DNA of 64,000 nt from Dipteris shenzhenensis (lineage: Eukaryota; Polypodiophyta; Polypodiopsida; Gleicheniales), in assembly GCA_047967505.1 (NCBI GenBank), contig CM106541.1. One strand, given 5' to 3'. Each line of letters starts with the position of its first letter. Within the stretch, counting starts at the first letter, position 1. Below are positions 1-12,199 of the stretch, piece after piece. Both the position numbers and the translations under genes were made by a program. Below the pieces are notes generated by a model, which searched no databases, was not told the DNA's origin, and was given only the letters and a program-made list of their open reading frames with translations.

Positions 1-588
1 TCTTTATCAAGCATCACATGCTACGAGAACTAGTTGACTTCATCATCATGCTTTGTCTACCAATTGTAATATTATGAGCTTTTATAAACCATACAAAGAC
101 TTATGCAATTCACAATCCTTCTCCTTGTCTTTGGTGTCGAACTAGCCTAGATTTATACTTTTCCACACTTCCATCACTCTTGATTTTTATTTGGTAGACT
201 CATTCTTATCAATGTGTGTCTATCCTAGTAGTAGATCTACTAATTTTTAAGTTTTATTTTGTATGATACCATCATACTCCTCTTTCATGGCATCCTCATT
301 ATTTTCTGGCTCAATTATGCCTTTAATGGTAGCCATCAAAGCAGGATTGTAAGCCTATTAATACTCCTATGAATCTAGACAATAAAGGTTAAAAGATTAG
401 GATAGTTCTAGAGTGGCACTCTATAGAGGAAACTACTTAGTAGCTTTATATATTTGACTACTACCAGTTCAAACAACTTATCTACTTAGTGCAATGGGGG
501 GATGGGCAAGAACCGAGTTTTTCGAGGAGTTTTGAAGCACGTTTTTTTTGGCAACCACCACATTTTGTTCCACCTATTCCACTTGTGA

Positions 589-590
<2 letters not shown>
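1..590. other. intergenic, no feature seen
   Basis: AT-rich sequence without a convincing reading frame, splice pattern or repeat. It may lie outside the MULE region to its right, but I found no terminal repeat marking that edge. Confidence 0.4.
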
Positions 591-986
<396 letters not shown>

Positions 987-1109
987 GAATGTAGATGAAA
1001 TCATGTGCAAGCACTAGACAAAAGTCCATGCTACTTGATTTTAAACAAAAAATTTAGCACTTTGAGTCTCAAACAATAATAATTTTACTGACATTTCAAA
1101 GCAGCATTA

Positions 1110-2860
1110 CAATTCTATTTATTCTTCCATGGGCGGCACATGGAAGGGTTTTTGGACACAAAATCCTCAACTGTCCTGGCATGGTTTGTTAGTCAGTGTA
1201 GATAGGGCAAGAGACTTGAGTGGAGAACTATATCCATGCAATCCCCCATAAAAGTGGGTGGGACAATGTAGGTGTTTGCGGGATTTTGATCCATCTTCTC
1301 CGCATTGTCATCCACAAACAATGTCGCCAAAGGGTCAAAGTGTTGCCAATTGATATCGGCCAAGCGCTTCCCAATGCCCCTGTCCTCTCCCTACATCTGT
1401 GGCATGTGTGGTACATTTATCCTAGCTGTACTCAAACACAAAGAAGGAGTGTCTTGGCAATATTCTCCCTTTAGCAAGACCAATAATCTCTGCAGATTGT
1501 CCTATTGTACCGAGCTCCAAATAGCCACATCAAATTGCCTCCCCACCTCATGTAGGAACTTGGTCACACCAGGTCTTAACAGGACCCAATGGCTCTGCAG
1601 CTCTAACGCCTTGGCGTGCAAGGCACCCTGAGTCTTTAGCCTCCTATGTAGCAACACTCCGTTCAAATAAAAAATCACCAGCTTCCTTGAAGCTGGGGGA
1701 AATTGTTCATAGCCACAAACTTGATGAGATTACAAAAGTGCAATATTGCATAAAAGAAAAACCAAATTGCATGTAGTTGAATTTCAACAAACATTCATGC
1801 AGATGTCAAACTCGAATCCATACTCTACCTCTAAGAAATTGTGCTTCCCTTCCCTCTATGGTGAGGCACAAGACTCTCCGCCCCTCTTGCACTGGGGGTT
1901 CTACCAAATCTTCGCACCCTGCATTGCAATCAAGGAGCGTGTCTCCATGTTTTGAGAAGGCCTACAACAACCTCATCCAAAACAATCATCCATGTTGCAT
2001 GCCACCTACCATAACACTAAAAGTCAATGCACTTTGCCAAAGCTATTACACAATTGCTAAGCAGTACCTCGCACAAGGACATTATTCGCATCACGCACCC
2101 ATTCCACTGTGCTGATATCATCCTCCATGAAGTCATCCAATGGGGTGGCCCTATGCTCCTTACCTTGGTGCACATACACCATTACATGCATCATGGGGAT
2201 CTACATATAAACATACATGAATAAATCAGAATATGTGTAGCATATGCATCATGTGATCATGTGTCTTGAAAAATCCTTTCATGATTACAGCACGTACCTC
2301 TCTCTTTCCCTGCACACATATTGTGGTTTTCGAGTGCACCACTTGTGAGCAAAAAAACATCCAATTCTGGCGTCCTATTTCTTCACGTCGATGCCTATCC
2401 TTCCCCATCTTTACGAGAAGGACCTCTAATCCTTTCATTGTCCCTATGAATATAAGGACACCATTGTCTAGAAGTACTCGATCTGCAAGATCAAATGCCT
2501 TGCAAGCATTCTGTCCAAAACCGTTCCACCATGAACGACATCCCCTAGTCCAAATATTGGCGATGCATCAAGGAGGTGAACCACCATGATGTTGCATGAG
2601 CTATCTGTGCTCTGACCATCTACCTCTAAACACTTCCTGTGGTTCAACTCCTCCAGAGACTCCAATAAGCAGCTGAAGTTCACATAATTCAGGTCGTTCT
2701 GTAGCGAACTTCCTGCTTGGAATGGATTGCATATAATAACCCTCCATTTTGGTGGAATGTGCTCGATGTATGTCTCCATGCACGTAGACATCTCACATGC
2801 AACATCAAGATGCCTCTCTCGGACCTCCTCGCCCCTAGATGTGTTCAAGAAACTCACAGT
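1110..2860 (-). pseudogene. FCP1/NIF-type HAD phosphatase domain gene, degraded
   Basis: Reading leftward, a frame near 1720-1650 gives KLVIFxLNGVLLH, the first HAD motif of FCP1-like (NLI-interacting-factor) phosphatases. It is followed near 1580-1480 by LRPGVTKFLHEVGRQFDVA and a WSS motif, and near 1330-1250 by LFVDDNAEKMDQNPANTY and PPTF. The spacing matches an FCP1 homology domain, which removes phosphate from phosphoserine/threonine in family members. In this copy the first catalytic Asp is Tyr (codon 1669-1667, a G-to-T change), and at least one frameshift lies between the WSS and VDD motifs, so it cannot be active. The upstream part (2857-2226) is open over 129 codons but matches nothing I know. 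Whether this is the 3' end of the gene starting at 6760 or a separate transcript is undecided. Confidence 0.65.
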
Positions 2861-3090
2861 TACAAGTGCCTCAACAACGGATTATTGATTTGCATGGATC
2901 TTGCTGCTTCTAGACCCTACTTACAAGTGGATTGTTCATGCTCTCTTGGCAGGTCCTCCTCATTCTCTTTGCATCCACCTAATGCTTGTATGTTTGTAGT
3001 TGTGGCCACATCGATTATGGCTGCAGTAGCTAATGAAAATTATGTTTTAGAATGCTATTTATAACAATAATTTAAAAAATGAGGAGCATG

Positions 3091-6000
3091 CTACTTGCGT
3101 GTTTGGGTTGAATGTCTGGACGTAGTTGTACCCCCACCTACACTGGTGGATTGATGGGGGCCAACTAGCATTGGTTCCACTTGACTACTTTGAGTCGGTA
3201 ATTCATCAAGCGCCTGCCTTACTACATCTAGGAATTCTACCACACGAAGCTCCTCCTCACCTTGATCTCCGCATTGAGCTTCTCCCCTTGCAACTCCTAT
3301 TTGGGTGCTTCCAACTTGTGCAACTAGTGGCTCCATTTCTGTAGAAGCTAATACATTGCCAATTATTTGAGGCCCTCTAAAAAAATAAAAAACAACGTCC
3401 ATGCGACTCTTAATCCAACTCAATTTTTGTCACAATTTTGTCTCGTACCTTTAGGTGAGGGACTGTCCAAGTCTATCAAGTTTATCTCGCCTCCCAATCT
3501 TTTTTTTTGCCCCCTTGTTCTTTCAGCCGCTTTCTTGCTTGCTCTAGTAGATGCAGGTGCCCCCGCCTTGCTTGCTTCACTTTCTTCTAGCATAGAGTCC
3601 TTTGTAAGTACATAAAATAACCTGGAAGAGAAATATTTTGGGGGACACTTGAGTTTGTGCATACCGTCATTGTAGGCTTTTGTGGTTCTTTGGGGCCCCT
3701 TAGTTTGTTGTACGTCATGTACGTTTCTTTCTCCTCTCGTCAATGCTCCCCTTCAGGGTAATCCAAGAATAGCGGGCACTTTTTGTACACTTCCTTCGGC
3801 GACTTTTGATCCAACTGGAACTCCTCATACATTGATGCGTCTGGATCATGTATCGTGGCCCAATCTTTGCACTCACCCAAAAAATGGTTCACGGCCTGAT
3901 TTGCCACTTCTGCAGACATGAAACTGGCACATCCAAAATGATGAGCCCGCCAGGTTAGTCTCTCCACTTTGAAACAAAAATTCATCTCACAAAAAAACGT
4001 GTGTCATGAAAGCATACCGATACACATGCCTCCAGCTTGCAAGCTTTGTGCCTTCCTGTGCTGTCAAGGCAGGCTTGAAATTTTTATGGATGTGCATGAA
4101 GAGGCGCTCCTTGTGTTCGCGCTTGGTTTCTTGCATGTGTCTAAAGAACTTATTCTCGTCGTACTCAATGGAGTAGAAATTTCTCCAGTGCCGTAAAATG
4201 TGGAGTCCAACTTCATGCATTTTGGACCACAGTGTCTCTCATCTCAGCTAGGTCTTGAAAACCACACTTCCATATGTAGAAAAGCACCCAAAACAAGTGT
4301 TCATCAATTGAGCAATAACAACATGATGCAAAAGCAAAGCAACCTATTCATCGTGGTTTTAGAGTGTGCTGAAATACACTTAGGAATGTCCATCATGACA
4401 CGCTCTCCTTGTCATCGCTTGCCAGAGCTTCCATAGACCTTATGTTATCATCCTCGGTCAACCCTGATGTTGCAAGGCTATACAGCCTCTCCTCACACTG
4501 ATCGCCCCCGGGGCTTCATCCCCCAGTCCAAAGTGGTGACAGTCCTGCAAACCGAAAGTGATTTCAATAAACAATCACTTCGTACATAAGATTGTCATCT
4601 AATCGTTGTCATTCCACATGTAATCCCCACAATTTACTTACTTGTACCATCCTGCCCCTAGTGCAGGGTGTCATCCAACTTCAGGATTCGATGTGTACAC
4701 TTCAAGAGCTTGTCATTCACATTGTAGTATGCTTTGCTCCATTTCTTTCAAAAGTCAACATCCGACAACTTGCTATGGCTGTGCATGACTGGACGCAAGT
4801 GTTTGTCATACATGTCCTGCATATGCATCCGTTGCCTTGTCATCAAACATATTATGAAAACTAGAGAAGGAAAGGGAAAAGTGTCCCATTATTGATCCTT
4901 ACCTTCCACATCACCTGTGCAATGACTGGAAGAGGGTTTTTGTACCAATGGACTTTCGTAGCTGCCTTCTTCCTGTGGGCATCTAGCCATGTTTCTGCTT
5001 AGTTGACAATCTTTGGTGGATTGCCACATCTGATACAGCACCCAACACTTTGGCCTCGCAAATGAGGTCCAAAAAAGTGGTGGTGACAATCCCCTTCTGT
5101 GCTAGCCTGGAGTCGAAAGCAACATATTAAATGATCCTTCAGTGAGGGCAAGGCATCTAAAGATACAGTGCGTTTATTAGGAATCATCGAACTCACCTAT
5201 TTGTCCTGATAATGCAGACAAGAACTCTCCTTCATCTTCCAAGGGCACCTCCACTAAACGGCATTGGATGTTTATATGCCGATGCTCGTCATTAGGAAAG
5301 GCTGGCACTCAAAAGAAAAAAAAGAATTCATGAGTTGAAAACAAATGAAACGTGGCTACTAATGTTGAATCACCGAAATCAATGGACTACAATACTTACA
5401 TGTCCTTATCTCGATCATCCACCCTATGTGACGATGGTTCCCATCCCAAATATAAAATAAGGAATTCGACAAGATGCCCACTCTGTGTTCCTAATTTCTT
5501 CCTCAAATTCTTCATGCTTCCGAAGCCAATGCACATTTCACTCCCTTTTGACATCCTCATCCACATCTCTCTTTTGCATCCTTGGTGTGGTGGTGGACAC
5601 AATGAAGACACCCAAACTCGGCAAGTAGCCACTTGAGAATAATGTTTCTTGCATCTCTTGGGTGCGGTGGGATGTGATCTGGCAGATAGTGGGCATTGGG
5701 AGCAATCGACACAAGGGGATAGGGGGCAAAGGGATATTTTTTCCACCTACAAAGGAAATTTTTTTTATTTAGCCCAAACATTCATTCTCACTCTGTGCCT
5801 TGAGATTATAGACCTTCAAAAGACCGAACTACTCATAGGAATGATTGTAGCTGGTCCTCAATGCACTCCTGCACGAGGCACTCAATGCCATCTCTCCAAG
5901 GACACCCTCCTCGTCATCGTCCTCGGACTCCTCTCTGGCCAGTCGCTTTGATGCACGTCCACCTCTACCTTTGCCATGTCACCCTCGGGAAGAGGGTGTG

Positions 6001-6760
6001 CTCACACTTTCACTATGCTTGCTAGAGGAACTATCCTCCTCCTCCTCTTCTTCGATTGAACTCTCTCGCATCACAAGTTTCCTCTTTCCTTTGGAATCCT
6101 GCTTAGAAGCACCGGCGGTAGCCCTAGTAGATGTCGCCAAGGCTCTACGGAGTTCCGAGGATAGGCCTCCCATCGATGATGCACTGATAAGAGTCTGCAC
6201 ATCTGAGGGATCGATCCTTCTTTGTCTACCTCCCCCTTGCATTGAAGTAGCGGCCTTAGGACGGCACAGTCTTCCTCTTGCAGAAGTTGCACCCCCCATC
6301 GGAGGCATGTCCTCATCATCGAGCTGGGCTATATCATCAAGTCTCTATTTATAGAAATTGGTAAAATGGGTTCAGAAAAATCCAACAAAGCCTACTCTAA
6401 GCTGATGCAAAGGAAGAAGGACATGATAGAAGAGCTCACCACTTGTTTAACGGGCCACACAAGTAACGCGTTCTCTGTGAGGTCCAATTCAGCCCCATCC
6501 TTGTTGATTCCTTTCAATGGGGCCTTATCATACATGCACGAAATGATGACACCAACATCGCCAGATTGAATGCCTTTCGACTCATGTGTCTGACAGATGC
6601 GTGCCTGAGCCACGGGATCATATTTGTCATCATACAAGGTGATGATGTCATCTCACTTGAATACTATGATGCCATTCTTGCTAGGATGCGGATTGAGGAT
6701 ACGGTAGAAAGTTAGGGTTTGCAAGACCTACATTCATGGCACAAAAACCCTCATTACAAG
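3091..6760 (-). pseudogene. unrecognised multi-exon gene divergent from the MULE transposase, degraded
   Basis: Coding blocks read leftward with consistent splice sites. Exon 1 runs down to about 6438 and ends GTG|GTGAGC. Exon 2 starts at about 6341 after ATAG; it encodes a Ser/Glu-rich acidic stretch (near 6060-6010) and a basic GRGGRASKRLAREES stretch that looks nuclear. A further exon starts near 5751 after TTTGTAG. Other blocks include WLDAHRKKAATKVHWYKNPL (about 4980-4920, donor AAG|GTAAGG), MYDKHLRPVMHSHSKLSDVD (about 4820), EYDENKFFRHMQETKREHKE (about 4160) and a Lys/Arg/Ser-rich tail (3600-3420). In-frame TGA or TAG codons occur at several places where CGA or CAG would restore the frame. 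I do not recognise the family. Its position suggests an accessory gene of the MULE; a host gene captured by the transposon is the alternative. Confidence 0.5.
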
Positions 6761-6808
6761 ACAAAAAAGAGAAAGATAGGGGGGGAAAGATAGAGGCCTT
6801 TTTGAGGC

Positions 6809-6810
<2 letters not shown>

Positions 6811-6861
<51 letters not shown>

Positions 6862-6864
6862 AGC

Positions 6865-6913
<49 letters not shown>
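6811..6913. repeat. (GA)n-(GT)n-(GA)n microsatellite in the 5' leader of the leftward gene
   Basis: GA repeats from 6812 to 6856, GT repeats from 6865 to 6889 and GA again to 6913. Read leftward this is a CT/CA-rich leader directly upstream of the leftward gene, mirroring the CT-rich leader of the rightward transposase. Confidence 0.9.
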
Positions 6914-7021
6914 GTACCTTCATAGCTCACTCACAAAGTGAGTATCGGGGGGGGGGTTAGCTTTTGCCAAAAGCATGTTTTTTTTTGGGGAAAGCTTTCT
7001 TTTTCAAAAAAAAAAAAATTT

Positions 7022-7126
7022 AAGGAAATTTTTTAAAAAAGGGGCCATGTTTGGTGCCTAGAGGAGGGCACCGGTGCGCTCCTCTGGGGGGCGCCAAACA
7101 TGGCCCCTTTTTAAAAAAAATTCCTT
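7022..7126. repeat. 105-bp imperfect inverted repeat (hairpin)
   Basis: The arms AAGGAA...GGGGCCATGTTTGG (7022-7055) and CCAAACATGGCCCC...TTCCTT (7095-7126) are reverse complements. A second, inner palindrome (AGAGGAG / CTCCTCT) lies in the loop. It sits midway between the two divergent genes in AT-rich sequence. Confidence 0.8.
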
Positions 7127-7257
7127 TAAAAATTAACTTTTTTTTACAAAATTGCTTTTTAAAATAATTTTTTAAAAAATATCCAAAAAAATGGTGAAGT
7201 TGGCTTTTTTTGTTTTTTAAAAAAGTTGATTTCAAAAAAACAAAAAAATTAAAAAAA

Positions 7258-7556
7258 GGGCAAAGTTAGCACCCACGGGAGGGCACCAACTTTGCCCTTT
7301 TTTTTTTGTTATTTTCATAAATTAAAAGAATCACAAAATAAAAGAATTTGCACAATTTTTTACCCCCTAGCAAAGAGGGCCCTTTTTGAGGGCCTTCCAC
7401 TTTGAATTGGGCCAATGATGCTTGGTGCCCTCATGTGGGCGCCAACTTTGCCCTTTTTTTGATTATTTTCATAAATTAAAAAAATAAAAAAAGTCACAAA
7501 ATGATAAATTTTCTTTTTGAGGGCCTCCACTTCGAATTTGGCCAATGATGCTTTGA
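7258..7556. repeat. hairpin plus two-copy tandem repeat
   Basis: GGGCAAAGTT (7258-7267) pairs with AACTTTGCCC (7288-7297). From 7286, a unit of roughly 150 bp starting CCAACTTTGCCC and ending CCAATGATGCTT recurs at 7442-7556 with substitutions and small indels. The GGTGCCCTCC/GGCGCC core is shared with the 7022-7126 hairpin, so all three probably derive from one module. Confidence 0.7.
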
Positions 7557-7947
7557 AATTTGTGCGTAGATCTAGTTATGCTGTCGATTTTCCTTCAAAA
7601 ATTTTGGAAATCGGAGTTGGTACGCAAAAGTTATGGCTATTTTACTGTTTGGCAAAAATTTTATATAATTTTTACTAGTTTTCATTCTTTTCTATAGGCT
7701 TGCTTGCCTTTCACATGAATCACCTACACTTTCTAATTGTTGCATAAATGCAATTACTATGCCAAGAGCCAAGATGCTCATTTTTTGGGGGTTTTTAAAA
7801 GCTTTTTTTGTTTTTTAGGGTGGAGGTGGGGGGTATAGCTGTTTTTTAAATTATTTGACAACAAACAAAATTAAAAAAATGGCATCTTCACCCTTACACC
7901 TATTCTTGCATTAAATACTCATTGAATGCTATTTGTTAGACATCAAC
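7557..7947. other. AT-rich spacer upstream of the transposase promoter
   Basis: No coding potential; homopolymer runs of A, T and G. Presumed part of the divergent promoter region. Confidence 0.4.
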
Positions 7948-7956
7948 TATATAAAG
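7948..7956 (+). promoter_or_regulatory. TATA box of the rightward transposase gene
   Basis: TATATAAAG lies about 140 bp upstream of the start codon at 8096. It is followed by a C-run (7965-7985) and a CT-rich leader, a normal plant core-promoter arrangement. Confidence 0.6.
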
Positions 7957-7964
7957 ACCCCCTA

Positions 7965-8028
7965 CCCCCCCCCCCCCCCCCCCCCTACATCTCTCTCAAG
8001 CTCTCGTTCTCTCTCAACTCCTCCTCCA

Positions 8029-8082
<54 letters not shown>
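7965..8082. repeat. C-tract and (CT)n leader microsatellite
   Basis: A run of about 20 C residues, then mixed CT-rich sequence, then pure CT repeats from about 8033 to 8082, all inside the presumed 5' untranslated leader of the transposase gene. Confidence 0.9.
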
Positions 8083-8085
<3 letters not shown>

Positions 8086-8095
8086 CCCTCTGAAA

Positions 8096-11000
8096 ATGGA
8101 TGGCCCAACTGGTGCAGGGTCTAGCAACCTCAATGAAGTGTAGATCTATTTATACTCCCTCTTTTCAAAGCCAATGATACAATATGCAAATGGCGGAACC
8201 ATTGTGCTAAGTGAGGATGACCCCCTAATAGGCAAGGGCATTCGTGTGATGGCCATCACACATGTAAATGATTGCCTTCAGACTACGCAAGTGGAAGCCA
8301 TTCAGGAGAGTGGATTGGGGTAGTTGTACATGCTGAACATGGAGTTGTCATGTGACTATGTGCTGGAGAGAGGAAAGAGTGCACCTTCCCACACTCCACC
8401 CACAATAGATCTCAGCCAATTTAAGGTAGAGACCATGCGAGTTGGACCCATCATTCTGAGCACAAGGGAAGGCAGCCATTGCATAAGCTACACCCACATT
8501 AGATCTCACGGCTAGCCTAGAAAGCTCGAGCTTGAGGCCGAGTTCAAGCCATGTTGAACAACCATTAGGAGGCCATGGCATGGTATTGATCGATGATAAC
8601 AATGATACAGTAGCCACAATGGAGGGTCCTCAAGCAATCATTAGCATGTCATCGTACATCAGGTCTTTTGGGGGACATCATCAACTACTTCATCAACTGT
8701 TGCACAATTCAACCATAGTGGAGAAGTTGATGGAAGTTCCGACAATGTACAATGGGAATGTTGCATTCGAATTGCCACCCACGCCACATGGAGCGAGTGC
8801 AATGGACTGCATGGAGCAAAAGTATGATGGCCATTGCTAGATGAAACCAATGTCGACAACAATGACATTTCCCTGCAAAGTCTATCAGCAGTAGGTGTGT
8901 GGGGGAACTAGAGTGTACAAACCCCCTTTTCTCCGGCAGGTTGATTAATGGATTGTCGAACCGCACTGCATGGATAGGTCAGCAAACCCATTGTCGAGAA
9001 ATTGAGTTAGAGAACATTGACTATGTCTCTTTGATTGCATGTAATAATCTTCTCTCGTCTGGTGTAGGAAAAATGAACAACATTCCGGCTGTTGGAATGT
9101 CTGCTACAGGCTTGGGAACCTTGGCTTATTTCTTTTGCAAAAGCTCCCCCATTCTTTTGAATCAATGCGAATGTGTGGCGTACTACATGATGGTGGGGCC
9201 CGAAATGACAAGAATTTTTTTCCACATGGGCATGCATAATCACAAGGTGCAAAGAGGTACCTGTAGAGCCCACGTAAAAGACCTTAGGTGCACGGTTGAA
9301 GATATGGTGAAGGACTTTAGTGCAGCAGGTCCCAGACGTCTACAAATGGTAGTCGCAAAAAAAAAAGTCTCAAGTGCCCTCATCCGCGACTCGGGCATCT
9401 CCCTTACAGATAATGAGTTGATGGCAATGCTTGAGGAGTTGGAGCCTCTTGTCCTAAGGCACAGGTAAACCATACAAGGCCAACCCAATGGCAACTACAT
9501 GCAAACGTGTTTTCTTTGCATTCTTCGAAGCAACATAATGCATAGTCGAATGGACAACCTAGCTCAGGTTCAAGCATATGGTACATGGTGCTCATGCTGA
9601 AAGTGATGGAGACATGGAGCCCAGGCTCTTGAAGCTGAAGCAAATATGTGCTTACAGATTTTTCCATGGGAGCCTCTTCCCTAGTCAAGCGGTCGATGAT
9701 GAAAGCAGATGCTTTATCTTCAAGATGTCGACAATAGGGCTTGCTTCGGGGGTAGATCTAGTGAACCGCATGCGCCACACTGGTGGTGGAGATCTACAAA
9801 ATAGCTAGATATGTTTTGACCATGTATGATGCATATGTGGGTGGACAACGATGGCTACTCATGTATATGATCCTAGTTAAAGCAAATGCTATTATTCCTA
9901 CATTCCCTCTAGCACCGAAAGGATGATGCTTATGCCTAACTTTAGTTGTATGATGCAGCGTCCAAGAGTTGATGACAGTTGCCATGTGCAAGATGAAAGA
10001 GGACACTGAGGCTCAGATCGTTTTCTACTCGAAGCTAAATGATGTCATGGGAGAAGTGTGGGCACCCCACTACAGACTTTAAAGGCTTCATGGCAGACGA
10101 GGTTGGCACAAACTAGAGGGCAGTGCGAACAGTCTTCAATAATGGACCAGAGAACGTGATGCATGGATGGGAAAGGTCTTGCCTTTTCCAAAGGGAGCAA
10201 AGCCTATAGATCCACACCTCCCAGTACGTGCATAGGAGCTTCCAAGACGAGCACAAATGTTTGTGCCGATTGTGGAGGTGTGCATCGACAGAGGAGGATG
10301 CAACCACACAACAAAGGTAGATTTGGGCTTGGTGGGCCACAGGGAAGTTTTCTGATTCAAACATCCCTCTGAGGGATTGTTGGTTAAGCTAATGGCATGT
10401 TCGATATCTGCATTGGCATAAGCACTTTATTGGTGTGAGTATCCATTCACAAATACAAAACTTTATTTTCCCACCAAATTTTGCAAACGAACCACTTCAC
10501 TCTTGATAGTACACGGAGGACATATCGTACATGCCCACGAAAAATCTTGCTGAGCTTGTACATGCAAGTTAGCTAACTACCAAAGGATTCAAGGGGATGT
10601 TGAATCTATACGATTCATGTGTTAGTGACTTGGCCAATGCGTTGTTGCAATGCACCAAGAGACACGCATTCATTGGAGGGAAGTACCATGGTGTCGGCCC
10701 TAGTATAGAGAACCTTGCGAGGCAAGCTCAGTAAGAGAAAAGCCCAACCCCTACAACAACATCGAGGATGATGGAGGGTGTCATAAGCAGCACTCCTATG
10801 CATCAAGAGCTTGAATTTAGGGGCAACAACATCACAATGGCTCGTAAGTGTAAAAGCATCAATAAGGTGACAACAGAGGAGGAAAATGCCACTCACAGGC
10901 CAAAATTTGTGGCAACAAACCAACCTTGCAAGAAAGGAGCAAGACAACTCAACTTTGAAAGCGCAATGGAACAAGTGGAAATAGAGCCCACGACGGTCAA

Positions 11001-11809
11001 TACATCTTTGGAGAAGGTGATGGAGACTAAAGTTCACAATACCATATGGGCAATTAGAAGGATTCCACCATGCAGTAGAGTGCAGTGTCAAGGATGGCTA
11101 GGGGCACGACAGGGGAAGTGCAAGAAAAATATCAAGAACACAGCAATAGGAGTGTCAGCTCCATCCTTTTGGGTGGTCCACCTCGCAAGGGCAACCAAGC
11201 AATCAATCGGGCTCACGAAAGCAATACATGTGGTTTTGCAATGACCATGTGGACCATACTTGAAATATATGCTCCTCAATCAAAAATTCCCCAGCCAGAG
11301 TTTCGCAAGTATGGCTAGTAGCTCGTGGAACAAATCTCAGTGAGAATGAGATAAACTCCCTAGAGACGGGAGGATTTGTTCTACACAAGGCCTCGATAGA
11401 GTGTCATTCGAATGCATCTGCACCAAGATATCGACCGGGAGTCTCGAAAGCTGCAGCTACAAGGATCAATTCCGCCCTTGCTCTAGAAGCAACAGTAAAG
11501 GACCACACAGTATTGAAAGCCTTGAAACATGAAGTTTTTAAGATAGAGGTTGAAAACTCTAGAGTGATGGGGGAAAGTTATAATGTTGACATTGCCAAGA
11601 ACCCAGTATGTAGTTGTCGGGATCTCATGGATCGAGTGACAGAGAAGAAGATATTCCTTGCATGCAAGCATTTGTATTTTGTGTATCTCTGTGTGTTTGG
11701 GATGGATGCCAATGCGAACATGTTCATACACCAACCCATGCTTTCATATGACAATTTGCAAGTCATTTTCGACAACACGAGAACATTTCTCAAAACCCCA
11801 AATATGTAG
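8096..11809 (+). pseudogene. MULE-type transposase with SWIM zinc finger, degraded
   Basis: The start ATG at 8096 opens MDGPTGAGSSNLNEV and is followed in frame by TAG. Landmarks in order: HMGMHNHKVQRGTCRAHVKD (about 9228-9290), the N-terminal region seen in plant MULE transposases; a DDE-region segment ESRCFIFKMSTIGLASGVDL (about 9700-9760) followed by GGDLQNS; AMCKMKEDTEAQIVFYSKLN (about 9985-10040); GFMAD (about 10087); WERSCLFQREQ (about 10170), matching the conserved block after the catalytic Asp-rich region; and a C-terminal SWIM finger CSCRD...CKH (about 11610-11675). Many stops and frameshifts separate these blocks, so no transposase can be made. A terminal open segment (11513-11809) ends at TAG. 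MULE assignment is by motif order, with several family-typical phrases recognised. Confidence 0.75.
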
Positions 11810-12146
11810 CATAACTATTTATTTGCTTTTTTTCTTGGAACATAATTCCAGGCACAATTATGTATCATACACCAATATCATGGAGAAATTTGGAGTATTG
11901 TGTCCTTTGTAATGTTGGGTTCAATTTACCAAAAAAATGTGTGATTAGCATGGACTTGAATGCATTGCTTGTTCTTCTTTTGTAGAAGTATTGTTGTTCT
12001 TAATGATTTCTTCTTCTTACACAAAGCTAGAGCACAAACCTTAAACCATCATTGTTAATTGGCCAATGGTTGTGCAAAACCCATCATGCAAAAATAGAAT
12101 GCAAGGCTTTTGAGTTTATAAAGCACATGCCATGTACAATTGCTAA

Positions 12147-12149
<3 letters not shown>

Positions 12150-12199
<50 letters not shown>

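Larger units (their letters stand above)
1110..11809. mobile_element. MULE-like DNA transposon region with two divergent gene sets; ends not defined
   Basis: The rightward gene (from 8096) carries the landmarks of a MULE transposase. The leftward genes (from about 6760 down to 1110) are of unknown function except for an FCP1/HAD phosphatase domain. The two sets diverge from a shared 1.3-kb region. Both show the same kind of decay, with in-frame stops that look like CGA-to-TGA or CAG-to-TAG changes, as expected of co-resident parts of one old element. Autonomous MULEs are known to carry accessory genes beside the transposase (mudrB in MuDR, vanB and vanC in VANDAL elements), so a two-sided layout is plausible. 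I searched by eye for terminal inverted repeats and 9-bp target duplications and found none. Grouping the two sets into one element is inference. Confidence 0.5.

Noticed and set aside
1110-11809. Terminal inverted repeats for the MULE
   Set aside because: I compared the sequence outside 1110 and outside 11809 by eye and found only short chance matches such as AAGTCCATGCTA. No convincing TIR or 9-bp duplication, so ends are left open.
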